Of a stretch of DNA of 64,000 nucleotides, positions 55,419-64,000 are shown in pieces. The translations under genes were made by a program, and so were the position numbers. Source of the DNA: JBBQWZ01 sp038210135 (GTDB lineage: Bacteria > Acidobacteriota > Terriglobia > Bryobacterales > Bryobacteraceae); contig JBBQWZ010000003.1 in the NCBI GenBank assembly GCA_038210135.1, positions 62,001-126,000 on the forward strand. The letters run 5' to 3'. Each line of letters begins with the position of its first letter. Within the stretch, counting starts at the first letter, position 1. Below the pieces are notes generated by a model. It had not been told where the DNA came from and searched no databases. It saw only the letters and a program-made list of their open reading frames with translations.

Positions 55419-56405
55419 CTAACGAGCTCCGTCAGTAACCTGCGGTTCGCGCCGCGAGCGAATTTCGCGGACGGCATAGATACGGCGGCCCTGGCTTTCA
55501 AAGTAGGTGCGCATCAGGACCTCGCCCAGCATGCCAGTGCAGAATAGCAGCAAGCCGCTCATGAAGAGCAGAGCGCCCAGCACCATCAGAGGTCCGTGCA
55601 TTTCGAGGATGTCTTTGGCGGGATCGAGAATCTTTTTGATCGCGATGAAGCACAGGATGCCGAACCCCGTGCCCCAACTCATCAGGCCCCATTTGCCGAA
55701 GAAATGCATTGGCCGGGTGAAGTACTTAATCAGGAATTGAATGGTCAGGATGTCGAAGAAGACCCTGAACGTGCGGCCGAGTCCGTAGTGAGAACCGCCG
55801 CTGACGCGCGGCGAATTCTTGATCGGCACCTCGGCGATGCGGGCTCCGTAAACGGCAGCGAGCGCGGGAATGAAGCGGTGTAATTCTCCGTAGAGATTCA
55901 CATCCTTCAGGATTTCGGCGCGGTAGGCCTTGAACGTAGTCCCGAAATCGCGGAGATCGACGCCCGACACTTTCGCCATCATCCAATTCGCGATGCGCGA
56001 CGGAATTTTGCGGGTCACGGCGTTGTCGAGACGGTCCTTGCGCCAGCCGCTGGCGATGTCGTAGCCTTCGTCGATTTTGGCGAGCAGCGCGGGTATGTCT
56101 TCCGGCTCGTGCTGTAGATCGCCGTCGAGCGAAATAATGATATGACCCTGGGCTTCGTCGAAGCCAGCCGAGAGAGCCGCGGTTTGTCCGAAATTGCGCC
56201 GCAAGCGGATGACTTTTAGGCGCGCATCGGTTTCGACGAGATTGGCGAGAAGGTCGAAGCTGCGGTCGGTCGAGGCGTCGTCCACGAAGATCATTTCGTA
56301 GGGGCGGCGGAGACCGTCGAGCACCGCGGTCAGGCGGTCGTAAAGCGGGAGAATCGCGGGTTCCTCATTGTGAATGGGAACCACGATGGAAAGCATTTGT
56401 GCCAA
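55419..56405 (-). CDS. Family 2 polyprenyl-phosphate glycosyltransferase (GtrB/ArnC-like)
   Basis: The 328-aa protein has the GT2 motifs IVVPIHNEEPAILPLYDRLT, FVDDASTDRS and IISLDGDLQHEPEDIPALL (DxD-like), followed by two membrane helices (about 232-255 and 270-295). This matches transferases that load a sugar onto undecaprenyl phosphate (GtrB, DPMS or ArnC types) for glycosylation of LPS or surface polymers. The donor is unknown. Confidence 0.93.
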   Translation of the reverse strand: MAQMLSIVVPIHNEEPAILPLYDRLTAVLDGLRRPYEMIFVDDASTDRSFDLLANLVETDARLKVIRLRRNFGQTAALSAGFDEAQGHIIISLDGDLQHEPEDIPALLAKIDEGYDIASGWRKDRLDNAVTRKIPSRIANWMMAKVSGVDLRDFGTTFKAYRAEILKDVNLYGELHRFIPALAAVYGARIAEVPIKNSPRVSGGSHYGLGRTFRVFFDILTIQFLIKYFTRPMHFFGKWGLMSWGTGFGILCFIAIKKILDPAKDILEMHGPLMVLGALLFMSGLLLFCTGMLGEVLMRTYFESQGRRIYAVREIRSRREPQVTDGAR

Positions 56406-56453
56406 GTTCTAGCTTAACATTGGCCGCGGGTCTGGCCGAGGGCAATCGGTCGC

Positions 56454-58139
56454 CTAGAACTGCCGAACGTTCGCGAATTTCTCCTCGTACACGGCCTTGG
56501 CGCGGGCGAGCGCCGCCTCGACGTTGGGGCAGATATTATCTGCTCCGACATGCTCTGCGAACTCGGCGGCTTTCATGACCTGGGCAGGCTGCTCGCGGGC
56601 TCCGCAAAGGATCAAAACGCGGCCGGAAGCGTGCAGTTTCTCGGAAATTTCCTCGATTGCCGCAAGGCCCGTGCCATCAATCGCCGTCATGTTCCGAAGC
56701 CGCAACAAAACGATGGGCGGAAGCTGGTCGATCTGGTCGAGTAGCGACGAAATCTTGTCCGTAGAGCCGAACAAAAACGGTCCGTGGATACGGAATACGA
56801 CCGCGTAATCGGGAATCTGCTTGTCCTGCAAGATGTGGGCCTGCCCACCCTTTAGATATTCCTTCGTGACGCGCGAAACCGTCGTGGTCTGCGCGACCTT
56901 TTGAATGAAGAGCAGCGAGGCGAGGACCATGCCGACTTCGACGGCGACGGTCAGGTCCGCCGTGACGGTTAAGAAAAAGGTTACGGCCCATACCGCGATG
57001 TCGGCTTTCGTCAGCTTCAGCAGCAGCGGAATCTCGCTCCACTCGCCCATGTTGTACGCGACCACTAAAAGAATTCCAGCCAATACAGCCAACGGAATGT
57101 GCGCCGCCAGCGGCGCCGCAAACAGCAGGACGCACAACAGCGTCAGCGAATGAATCATCCCCGCCACCGGCGTCTTGCCGCCGCTCCGAATGTTCGTCGC
57201 CGTACGCGCAATCGCGCCCGTGGCCGGCAAGCCGCCGAACATCGGTGAGATGATATTCGCGATTCCCTGCCCGACCAGTTCGGTATTCGGATTATGCTTT
57301 CCGCCGGTTAAGCGGTCCGCCACCACTGCCGACATCAGCGATTCGATGGCGCCGAGCATGGCGACGGTCAGCGCGGGCGAAATGAGTCCGGGAACCAATT
57401 CCGGTTTGAACGCGGGAAGGTGAAAATGCGGCAAACCGCCAGGAATTCCACCAAATCGCGTTCCGATCGTTTCGACGTTCAAGTTGAAGATCCACGCGAT
57501 CGCGGTTCCGCCAAACAACGCCACGATCGAACCGGGAACGCGCGGCAACAAGCGATTGATCAGGAAAATCACCGCCACGCTTCCCGCGCCGAAAGCGACG
57601 GCGGCTGCCGAAACGGTTCCGGCGTGCTCCCCGAGCGCTTGTAAGCGCGCAATAAATTCACCCGGCAGCTTCTCGACCTGAATACCGAAGAAGTCTTTGA
57701 GTTGGGTGCTCGCGATCAGAAGTGCGATTCCGTTCGTGAAGCCGACCACAACGGGACGCGGGATGAACTTCACCGCGGAACCAATTCCGGTGACGCCGAG
57801 CAGAATCAGGATCGCGCCGGCGATCAGCGTACACATGTACAAGCCATCCACGCCATGCTTTTGCACGATGCCGTAGACGACGACCACAAACGCGCCGGTG
57901 GGTCCGCCGATGGCTACTTTGGAGCCGCCGAGCAGAGAGATGAGAAAACCAGTAATGATGGCGCAGTAAATTCCGGCCTGTGGAGGCAGGCCCGAGGAGA
58001 TGGCGAACGCCATCGCGAGAGGAAGAGCGACGAGGCCTACCGTGATACCGGCGATGAGATCCGACACGAAAGTCTTCGTATCGTAATGGTGCAAAATCTC
58101 AAACGATTTCGGCCAGGCAAGCCCCGTCGATTTATTCAC
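56454..58139 (-). CDS. SulP-family anion transporter with STAS domain
   Basis: The 561-aa protein has about 12 membrane helices with SulP signatures (DLIAGITVGLVALPLAMAFAISSGLPPQAGIYCAI) and a C-terminal STAS domain (residues about 430-545, FRIHGPFLFGSTDKISSLL ... MTAIDGTGLAAIEEIS). SulP proteins carry sulfate, bicarbonate or other anions, usually with Na+ or H+. The GTG start at 58139 abuts the stop of the peroxiredoxin gene; a later start is possible. Substrate unassigned. Confidence 0.92.
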   Translation of the reverse strand: MNKSTGLAWPKSFEILHHYDTKTFVSDLIAGITVGLVALPLAMAFAISSGLPPQAGIYCAIITGFLISLLGGSKVAIGGPTGAFVVVVYGIVQKHGVDGLYMCTLIAGAILILLGVTGIGSAVKFIPRPVVVGFTNGIALLIASTQLKDFFGIQVEKLPGEFIARLQALGEHAGTVSAAAVAFGAGSVAVIFLINRLLPRVPGSIVALFGGTAIAWIFNLNVETIGTRFGGIPGGLPHFHLPAFKPELVPGLISPALTVAMLGAIESLMSAVVADRLTGGKHNPNTELVGQGIANIISPMFGGLPATGAIARTATNIRSGGKTPVAGMIHSLTLLCVLLFAAPLAAHIPLAVLAGILLVVAYNMGEWSEIPLLLKLTKADIAVWAVTFFLTVTADLTVAVEVGMVLASLLFIQKVAQTTTVSRVTKEYLKGGQAHILQDKQIPDYAVVFRIHGPFLFGSTDKISSLLDQIDQLPPIVLLRLRNMTAIDGTGLAAIEEISEKLHASGRVLILCGAREQPAQVMKAAEFAEHVGADNICPNVEAALARAKAVYEEKFANVRQF

Positions 58140-58661
58140 CTATTTGTGTTTGACCCTCTCGCAAGCGGTCACCGCGCCGGTGGGGTCCATCGCGGAATTG
58201 CCTTCTTCGATATGGGCGATCTTGCCGTCCATATCAATCAGGAAAGTGGCCCGATTGGCGATCCCCATCTGTTCGATCAACACGCCGTACGCCTTCGCGG
58301 TCGTCCGATCGTGATCGCTGAGCAACGGATAGGTTGCGTTGAGTTCCTTCGACCAATGCGTCAGCGTCGCAATAAAATCGGTGCTGATCGCTAAAACCTG
58401 AGCATCCATACCATCGAACTTTGCGATACCAGACTGGTACGCGGTAAGTTCCTTGGTTCAACCACCGGTGAACGCCGCGGGGAAAAACGCGAGGATCACC
58501 AGCTTCTTGCCCTTGTAGTCGCTCAAGCTGATTTCTTTGCCCGTGCTGGCACGCAACTTGAAATCCGGAGCCGTATCGCCGACCTTGAGAGTCGTCTTTG
58601 GCGGAGCCTGAGCAGACACTGCAAGCGCTGAGACAGCGAGCAAAAGCAGGAATCGTTTCAT
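58140..58661 (-). CDS. Putative selenocysteine-containing peroxiredoxin (in-frame TGA)
   Basis: Reading through TGA 58458-58460 gives 173 aa: a signal peptide ([19 protein letters not shown]) and an AhpC/TSA-type peroxiredoxin. The active-site loop is FFPAAFTGG-[TGA][10 protein letters not shown], with the TGA as codon 68 exactly at the peroxidatic cysteine. Downstream are [26 protein letters not shown] and [17 protein letters not shown]. The frame is identical on both sides. A 14-bp hairpin with a G in its apical loop starts 6 nt after the TGA. It would reduce periplasmic peroxides. If read as a stop, only a 67-aa fragment results. The SulP gene follows at once. Confidence 0.85.
58416..58451 (-). 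promoter_or_regulatory. Candidate bacterial SECIS element
   Basis: On the mRNA, GAACUU pairs with AAGUUC (6 bp), and inside GCG(U bulge)UACCA pairs with UGGUA...CGC (8 bp), closing on a GUC loop at 58434-58432. The loop G is 23 nt after the UGA, within the spacing of known bSECIS elements. Confidence 0.75.
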
Positions 58662-58728
58662 GAATTCCAGTCTAGCTGAACCCGCCGCGCCTCGGAAAAC
58701 AAGTCACATGTTAGACTGGCAAAATCTT

Positions 58729-60150
58729 ATGCGAGCGCTCTTTGCCTTTTCAGCGTTACTCTTTCTAGCCGCTGACTGGCCGCGCTATCGCGGTCCGAAC
58801 GGCAGCGGTGTCGGTGAAGTCAAAAATCTGCCCGTCGAGTTTTCACCGTCGAAAAATGTCGCCTGGAAGCTCGACACGCCGCAAGGCCATTCCTCGCCCG
58901 TATTGATCAACCGCCGCATCTATCTCACCGGCTTTGACGACGCCCGCCTGCTGACCTTTGCCGTCGATGCGGACACCGGCAAGAAGTTGTGGGAGCGCGA
59001 ATTGCCCCGCGCCCGCAAAGCCGTTTACGGCAATCCGACCAACAACGCCGCCGCGCCAAGCGTGGCCGCCGACGGCAAATACGTGGTGTCGTTCTTCGAG
59101 GATTTTGGACTGGTTGGCTATTCGAGCGACGGCAAGGAACTCTGGCGCATGCCGCTCGGGCCATTCCAGAGTTTCTTCGGAATCGGCGCGTCTCCGATTC
59201 TTGTCCGGGACACGGTGGTGATGGTTTGCGATGGCGACGTCGCCACGTTCATCGTCGCGGTGGACGTCGCAACCGGCAAGCTGAAGTGGCGGCACAACCG
59301 CGCGACGTTCAACAGCTTCACGACGCCTCTTATTTATGACGCCGGAAAAGAAGGCGTCCAGGTGATCATCTTCGGCGGGCACCAGTTGCTGGCGTATTCG
59401 CTCTCGACCGGCGAACCGCTTTGGTGGCTGAATAAGATGCCGCTGCGTCCCAAGTCGAGTCCGTTTTTCGCCACCGCGAAAGATGGCACGCCTCTGATGA
59501 TCCTCAGCGCGCAGACCCCGGGCGAGGATCCGAACCGCAAAGATTTCAACGGCAAGTTTTCGGAGATGGTCAAAGTCTTTGGCGCGGACGACAAGGGCCG
59601 CGTCAGCTTGCAGGCGGTCAAGGAGAAGAATCCGCGCGCTGTGCAAACGCCGACGCTGATGGACTCGAACGGCGACGGCTTCGTCACCGAGGACGAGTTC
59701 AACACCTATGAGGATTCGCAAGGCGCTCCGAACATCATCGGAGCCGTTCGCCTGGGGTCCGGCATGAAAGGCGACATCGAATCGCGCGTGGCGTGGAAGC
59801 GCGATCGCTTCGTTCCGAATACGCCGACGCCGGTCGCCTACCAGGGCATCCTCTATGTGCTGAAAGAAGGCGGCATTCTGAGCGCCTTCGACGTCGAGAG
59901 TGGCGAGCCTTTCAAACAGGGGCGCGTCAAGGGCGCGATCGAACCATACCTGGCGTCGCCGGTGGCTGGTGACGGAAAGATTTACACCGTAAGCGACGCC
60001 GGACATATGGCCGTGATCCGCGCCGGGCGCGAGTGGGAAATTCTCGCGGTCAACGATTTGGATGAGCCCACATCGGCAACCCCGGCGCTCGACAACGGAC
60101 GCATCTTCGTGCGGACCAAACAACATTTGTACTGCTTCCGGCAGGAATAG
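58729..60150 (+). CDS. PQQ-like beta-propeller protein with EF-hand
   Basis: The ATG at 58729 gives 473 aa with a signal peptide (MRALFAFSALLFLAA) and the start WPRYRGPNGSG typical of acidobacterial/planctomycete quinoprotein-like proteins. Blades repeat patterns such as DADTGKKLWERELP and DVATGKLKWRHNRA. An EF-hand-like loop, DSNGDGFVTEDEF (about residue 320), is inserted between blades and could bind Ca2+. Likely periplasmic, enzymatic activity uncertain. The start is divergent from the Sec-peroxiredoxin, 67 bp away. Confidence 0.85.
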   Translation: MRALFAFSALLFLAADWPRYRGPNGSGVGEVKNLPVEFSPSKNVAWKLDTPQGHSSPVLINRRIYLTGFDDARLLTFAVDADTGKKLWERELPRARKAVYGNPTNNAAAPSVAADGKYVVSFFEDFGLVGYSSDGKELWRMPLGPFQSFFGIGASPILVRDTVVMVCDGDVATFIVAVDVATGKLKWRHNRATFNSFTTPLIYDAGKEGVQVIIFGGHQLLAYSLSTGEPLWWLNKMPLRPKSSPFFATAKDGTPLMILSAQTPGEDPNRKDFNGKFSEMVKVFGADDKGRVSLQAVKEKNPRAVQTPTLMDSNGDGFVTEDEFNTYEDSQGAPNIIGAVRLGSGMKGDIESRVAWKRDRFVPNTPTPVAYQGILYVLKEGGILSAFDVESGEPFKQGRVKGAIEPYLASPVAGDGKIYTVSDAGHMAVIRAGREWEILAVNDLDEPTSATPALDNGRIFVRTKQHLYCFRQE

Positions 60151-60161
60151 CGCGAGTCTCC

Positions 60162-62108
60162 CTAGTTCTTCAGATATTTGTCGAACCACGCGATCACGCG
60201 ATTCAGCAAGTCGATCCGGTGTTTCTCTTCGCGGATGCCGTGGCCTTCGCGCGGATAGAGAACCAGTTGGGCTTCGACGCCATACGATTTCAGTCCGCGA
60301 TACAGCTGCTGCGATTGCCCGATCGGATCGGTGACGTCGACCTCACCCTGAAGAATCAGGGTCGGCGTCCTGGCGTTTTTGATAAACGTGATCGGCGAGC
60401 TCTTCTGGAAGTTCGCCAGGTTCTCGTAGGGCGTTCCGAAATACCAGCGATCGTAAGCGGCTCCGTTTTCGGTGCCGAACTCGGAAGCAAGGTCCGCCAT
60501 GCCGGCGCCGGAGATCGCGCACTTGAATCGATTGGTTTGCGTGATCGCCCACTCCGACATGTAGCCGCCGTAGGACCAGCCGCCGATGCACAAACGATTC
60601 GGATCTGCAATCCCGCGCTTCACTAGTTCGTCCACGCCCGCCATAACGTCCTTGAAATCGCCGCCGCCCCAGTCGTTTCGATTCGCTTCGATGAACTTTT
60701 GCCCATACCCGACCGAGCCGCGAATATTCGGAACGAAGACGGCATAGCCGCGCGCCGAAAGAAGCTGCTGCCAGGGCTCGAAACCGTCGCGCCAGCGTCC
60801 AGCGGGTCCGCCGTGGATATAGACGATCGTCGGCAAATTGGTCTTGCCCTCGGGCCGGAACAACGCGGCGTCGATTTCGAGGCCGTCGAAGCTCTTATAA
60901 GGAAGCGATTCCATGCGAGTGAATCTGGCGTCGCGCCATTCGCCGTGGAGGTCGGAGATCTTTTTCGCGTTCTGGCCTTTGGTTATGACGTAAAGCTCCG
61001 GCAGAGAGCTGGCGGAATCGCCGGAGAACGCGAGAGCGGTTGCGCTGGTTGCGATCGACGTGGGATTGGTTTCAACCGGAATTGATTTCGTCGGATCGAG
61101 CTGAACCGGCATTGCGTACAACCCAATATCAACTGGCTTTCGCGGTTGCTCAACGTTCGTGGCCACGCGAATCAGCTCGGTCTTGAATCCGCGCTCCACG
61201 ACCGCCACCAGTTCATTAGAGTTCGCCCACGCATAGGATTCGACCGGCCGGTCGATCGGACCGCCTGTCAGATTGCGGAACTCCGGCTTGGCGATGCTCG
61301 CAACCCACAAATCGTGCGGATTCGGTCCGTCCTTGGCGGTCGCCACCACCGCAACCTGCAAGCCATCCGGCGAAATCTGCATTCGACCAAACGGCTTGGG
61401 CGGCGTGGCGAATTTTGTAAACGTGCCGCCATTGGCCGACGCCATCCACAGCGCTTCGGTCCACTCGACTTCGCTCGGCGTCGGCGTGCCCGAGATCAGG
61501 ATCCTCGCGCTATCCGCCATCCACGCGAACTCACCGATCTCGAAACCGGCCGTGCCGATCGCCTTGGCCTTCTGCGAGGCCACATCGAGAATCCACAGGC
61601 GAGCGCGGAGGTCGGCGCGGTCCACCACGTTGGCATCATCTTTATCGGCAATTTTTTTCTCCGCATCGGCGCTGGGCGGCTCGGGCGCGGTGAACGCGAT
61701 CGACTTGCCGTCGGGCGACCACGCGAATCCGCTCACGTTGTGCTTACCCGCGAACAATGGCATCGCTTCGCCGCCATCCGCCGCCATGGCGAACAGTTTG
61801 GAGCCGCCGTCGCGAGCCGAAATAAATGCGAGCCGCTTTCCGTCCAGAGACCAGCGGGGCGACCTCTCGCCCGCCGCCGACGACGTGAATTGGCGCGACG
61901 TCCCCGAGGCCAAATCCGCCAGCCAGATGTGCGCCACGTTCACCGTGCCTTTGGGTGGTTCGGTGACCGCGAAAGCGATCCGGCTTCCATCCGGAGAAAA
62001 ACGGACATCGTTGATCCGGCGAGTCTGGATGGCTTTTTCGGGCGTCAACACCTGCGCAGGCGACACGGCGACGGCTGTCAAAACGAACACCAACATTTTC
62101 AAGAGCAT
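60162..62108 (-). CDS. S9 family peptidase (prolyl oligopeptidase/acylaminoacyl type), secreted
   Basis: The ATG at 62108 gives 648 aa with a signal peptide (MLLKMLVFVLTAVAVSPAQ). It has an N-terminal seven-bladed propeller with WD-like DGSRIAFAVTEP, DGKRLAFISARDGGSKLF, and DGKSIAFTAPEP repeats. The C-terminal alpha/beta-hydrolase has nucleophile Ser in GGWSYGGYMSEWA, an Asp in GEVDVTDPIGQ, and His in REGHGI. It cleaves oligopeptides. The longer frame to 62327 lacks a signal and is rejected. Confidence 0.92.
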   Translation of the reverse strand: MLLKMLVFVLTAVAVSPAQVLTPEKAIQTRRINDVRFSPDGSRIAFAVTEPPKGTVNVAHIWLADLASGTSRQFTSSAAGERSPRWSLDGKRLAFISARDGGSKLFAMAADGGEAMPLFAGKHNVSGFAWSPDGKSIAFTAPEPPSADAEKKIADKDDANVVDRADLRARLWILDVASQKAKAIGTAGFEIGEFAWMADSARILISGTPTPSEVEWTEALWMASANGGTFTKFATPPKPFGRMQISPDGLQVAVVATAKDGPNPHDLWVASIAKPEFRNLTGGPIDRPVESYAWANSNELVAVVERGFKTELIRVATNVEQPRKPVDIGLYAMPVQLDPTKSIPVETNPTSIATSATALAFSGDSASSLPELYVITKGQNAKKISDLHGEWRDARFTRMESLPYKSFDGLEIDAALFRPEGKTNLPTIVYIHGGPAGRWRDGFEPWQQLLSARGYAVFVPNIRGSVGYGQKFIEANRNDWGGGDFKDVMAGVDELVKRGIADPNRLCIGGWSYGGYMSEWAITQTNRFKCAISGAGMADLASEFGTENGAAYDRWYFGTPYENLANFQKSSPITFIKNARTPTLILQGEVDVTDPIGQSQQLYRGLKSYGVEAQLVLYPREGHGIREEKHRIDLLNRVIAWFDKYLKN

Positions 62109-62166
62109 GAGATTGATGGAAACGAAACTAGCATAGGTTGCCTTCAAGGTTTCCGGCTGGCGGCCG

Positions 62167-64000
62167 ATGAGCACCAAAGAGGGCAGTACGCTGAAAGTCC
62201 GCCGTCTGATTACACGCAATCGAACGATCGTGGCGATGCTGCTGTGTCTTGCCGTGAATGGCGGCTTCGCGCCTTCGGACAGATCGCGGCGGCCGCCGGA
62301 TCGGACGATCCGGATTGGCGTGGACAACGCTGCGCCGTATCAAAGTTGGATCGAAGGTACGGGACCGATCGGTTTTTCGATCGATCTGCTGAACGAAGCG
62401 GCCCGCCGGCAGCACATTCGGCTTGAGTGGGTAAACCGCCCGCAGGGGCCGGGGCCATCGTTTGAAACCGCGTCCGTAGATCTATGGCCTCTCGTCTCGG
62501 TCGATTTCGGAAAAGTCCACGGACTGTACACATCGGAGCCCTTCCTTGAAAACCAGTACGCGCTGGCACGGCTGCGCGATACGTCCAAGGGCCGATTTCC
62601 CACGAAAAATTGGCGCGGCCGCAAGGTCGCCATGGCGAATCGGCCGGCGTCGGTAGGGTACGCGCAGCGCGCGGCGCCTGGCATGATCCCGGATTTGACT
62701 CCCGACCGCCAGACAGCACTTGAACACGTGTGTGAGCAGAGGGCGGCAGCTGTCTTTATGGAGCTCCGCATCTTAGAGGCCAATCTTCTGCACCTGCCTG
62801 CGGGCTGCCTGGGAAAGGACTTCCAAGTCGAACTTTTGCGGGACATTCACGTCCCAATGAGTATCGTTTCTTTCCCGGCTTTTCGACAGGAAACAGAGCT
62901 ACTGCGCGGCGAAGTGGATCGAATGCTCCGCGACGGAACCTACGCCTCGATCGCCAGTCGCTGGTTCCTGTTCTCGATGGCGGAAGCCCATGAATTCAGC
63001 GATCGCGCCACCGCGGCCCGCTTCCGCATGATTCTCCAAACCGTGATCGCCGGCATGACGGCATTGATGGCCCTTCTCGCATGGATGTACCGGCGCGCGA
63101 TACAAGCCACCCGCACCGCCGAAACCGCCAATCGCGCCAAGTCGCAGTTCCTGGCAAATGTCAGCCACGAGGTGCGGACTCCGATGACGGGAGTGCTGGG
63201 CATGGCGGACCTTTTGCTCGCCAGCCCCCTGACCCCCGAACAACGGGAGCACGCATCGACGATCATCGCCTCGGCGCGCCTTCAACTTTCCATTCTCAAC
63301 GACATCCTGGATTCCGCGAAAATCGAATCCGGCATGCTGGTGATGGGCAATCAGGACTTCTCGCCCACCCAGTTGGTGACGGAAGTGACGGCGATGTATC
63401 GGGGCATGGCGCTCGAACAAGGGCTCGAACTCCGCTCGGTAATCGAAAATTTGCCGGATCGCGTGATCGGCGATGCCCGCCGCTTGAGCCAGGTGTTGGG
63501 CAATCTGGTCAACAACGCGATCAAATTTACGTCCTCGGGGACGGTCACGATTGAAGTCCGGGGCGACGCCGCGGGTCCAGCGGATGGAGATTCAACTCTA
63601 CTCTTTCAAGTCCGCGACACCGGAATCGGCATCGCGCCCAAAGCGCAGCGAAGCATTTTCGAAAGTTTTACGCAGGTCGAATCCTCCGGTTCCCGCCGCT
63701 TCGGCGGCACCGGACTGGGCCTCACCATCTGCCGCCATCTTGTCGAGCAGATGGGCGGATCCATTCAAGTGGACAGCACGCCGGGATCCGGAAGCACGTT
63801 CTGGTTCCTTCTCCGGTTGCCGTTTTCCCCAGAAGCGCCGATCCCGATCTCTACGCTTCAGTCCGCACAGCAGCCACTCTCGCCCAATCTGCCGATTCTC
63901 GTCGCGGAGGACAACGCCGTGAATCAGCGGCTGGTCAGCGCGCAACTGGCACGGCTCGGTATTTCGGTGGAGCTGGCTCGCAACGGAATTGAAGCGGTGG
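62167..64000 (+). CDS. Hybrid sensor histidine kinase with periplasmic amino acid-binding-like domain (3' end cut by window)
   Basis: The frame is open to base 64000. After an N-terminal signal or anchor (residues 20-40) comes a periplasmic solute-binding-like domain (TIRIGVDNAAPYQSWIEG, GPIGFSIDLLNEAARR). A membrane helix (about residues 290-310), a HisKA domain with His334 in FLANVSHEVRTPMTGVL, an HATPase with NLVNNAIKFTSSG and DTGIGI..GGTGLGLTIC, and the start of a receiver domain (PILVAEDNAVNQ) follow. The receiver acceptor Asp is beyond the window. BvgS-like architecture; ligand unknown. Confidence 0.9.
   Translation, partial: MSTKEGSTLKVRRLITRNRTIVAMLLCLAVNGGFAPSDRSRRPPDRTIRIGVDNAAPYQSWIEGTGPIGFSIDLLNEAARRQHIRLEWVNRPQGPGPSFETASVDLWPLVSVDFGKVHGLYTSEPFLENQYALARLRDTSKGRFPTKNWRGRKVAMANRPASVGYAQRAAPGMIPDLTPDRQTALEHVCEQRAAAVFMELRILEANLLHLPAGCLGKDFQVELLRDIHVPMSIVSFPAFRQETELLRGEVDRMLRDGTYASIASRWFLFSMAEAHEFSDRATAARFRMILQTVIAGMTALMALLAWMYRRAIQATRTAETANRAKSQFLANVSHEVRTPMTGVLGMADLLLASPLTPEQREHASTIIASARLQLSILNDILDSAKIESGMLVMGNQDFSPTQLVTEVTAMYRGMALEQGLELRSVIENLPDRVIGDARRLSQVLGNLVNNAIKFTSSGTVTIEVRGDAAGPADGDSTLLFQVRDTGIGIAPKAQRSIFESFTQVESSGSRRFGGTGLGLTICRHLVEQMGGSIQVDSTPGSGSTFWFLLRLPFSPEAPIPISTLQSAQQPLSPNLPILVAEDNAVNQRLVSAQLARLGISVELARNGIEAV

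Noticed and set aside
58140..58661. Peroxiredoxin as a pseudogene or two separate genes
   Set aside because: The frame is the same on both sides, the TGA falls exactly on the catalytic cysteine, and a fitting hairpin follows; a random stop there is unlikely.

Overview
The window is a contiguous, gene-dense stretch of a GC-rich chromosome (roughly 60% GC by eye) with about 60 protein genes on both strands. No rRNA, tRNA, CRISPR array, transposase or phage gene was seen. The gene content suggests a soil-type acidobacterium, possibly a Bryobacterales/Solibacter-like Terriglobia member. Pointers are many small secreted proteins, PQQ-like quinoproteins, a PEP-CTERM protein, secreted class-C-type serine hydrolases, a TldD/PmbA pair with a Gly-rich insert, and a Ccm cluster carrying a CxxxY-type CcmE. 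The taxonomy is an inference, not a database result.

Layout. 1-4738: the end of tldD, a pmbA/tldE partner, a serine hydrolase, and a TPR protein with a small downstream partner. 5260-5967: a PEP-CTERM protein. 6078-11076 (minus): KirBac-type K+ channel, a secreted protein, homoserine dehydrogenase, a methyltransferase with an export-like N-terminus, and aldehyde dehydrogenase. 11158-15100 (plus): a small secreted protein, pyrR-pyrB-pyrC, and an enoyl-CoA hydratase-like protein. 15291-22299 (plus): a cytochrome c maturation operon, ccmE-F-H-(CcmI-like zinc ribbon)-(carrier protein)-A-B-C-D plus one small membrane protein. 22386-32033: secreted hydrolases, a lytic transglycosylase, a cytochrome-quinoprotein fusion, an S41 peptidase, and small secreted proteins around a lone hicB with a hicA remnant. 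32191-35778: metH.

35896-43762 is a signalling block. It holds a degenerate sensor-kinase/receiver gene interrupted by an in-frame TAG, a HAD phosphatase, an OmpA-like lipoprotein preceded by a good sigma-54 promoter, a Pro-rich lipoprotein, and an NtrB-like kinase with an NtrC-like activator. 43841-49688: a PH-domain protein, eno, gpmI, an acyl-CoA ligase and a PrmA-like methyltransferase. 49685-54739: a Tat-exported beta-propeller protein, an orphan promoter-terminator unit (sRNA candidate), an AAA+/vWA pair and a TrmB-type regulator. 54781-58661 (minus): a HAD hydrolase, a GT2 glycosyltransferase, a SulP transporter and a peroxiredoxin. 58729-64000: an EF-hand quinoprotein, an S9 peptidase, and a hybrid histidine kinase cut by the window end.

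The most notable item is the peroxiredoxin at 58140-58661 (minus). Its reading frame is broken only by a TGA exactly at the peroxidatic cysteine position, and a 14-bp hairpin with a G in its apical loop follows immediately. This is the signature of a selenocysteine-containing peroxiredoxin with a bacterial SECIS element. Other second-look items are the amber-interrupted pseudo-kinase, the sigma-54 promoter close to a bEBP two-component pair, the decapitated hicA, the orphan promoter/terminator unit and a dispersed 24-bp intergenic repeat.
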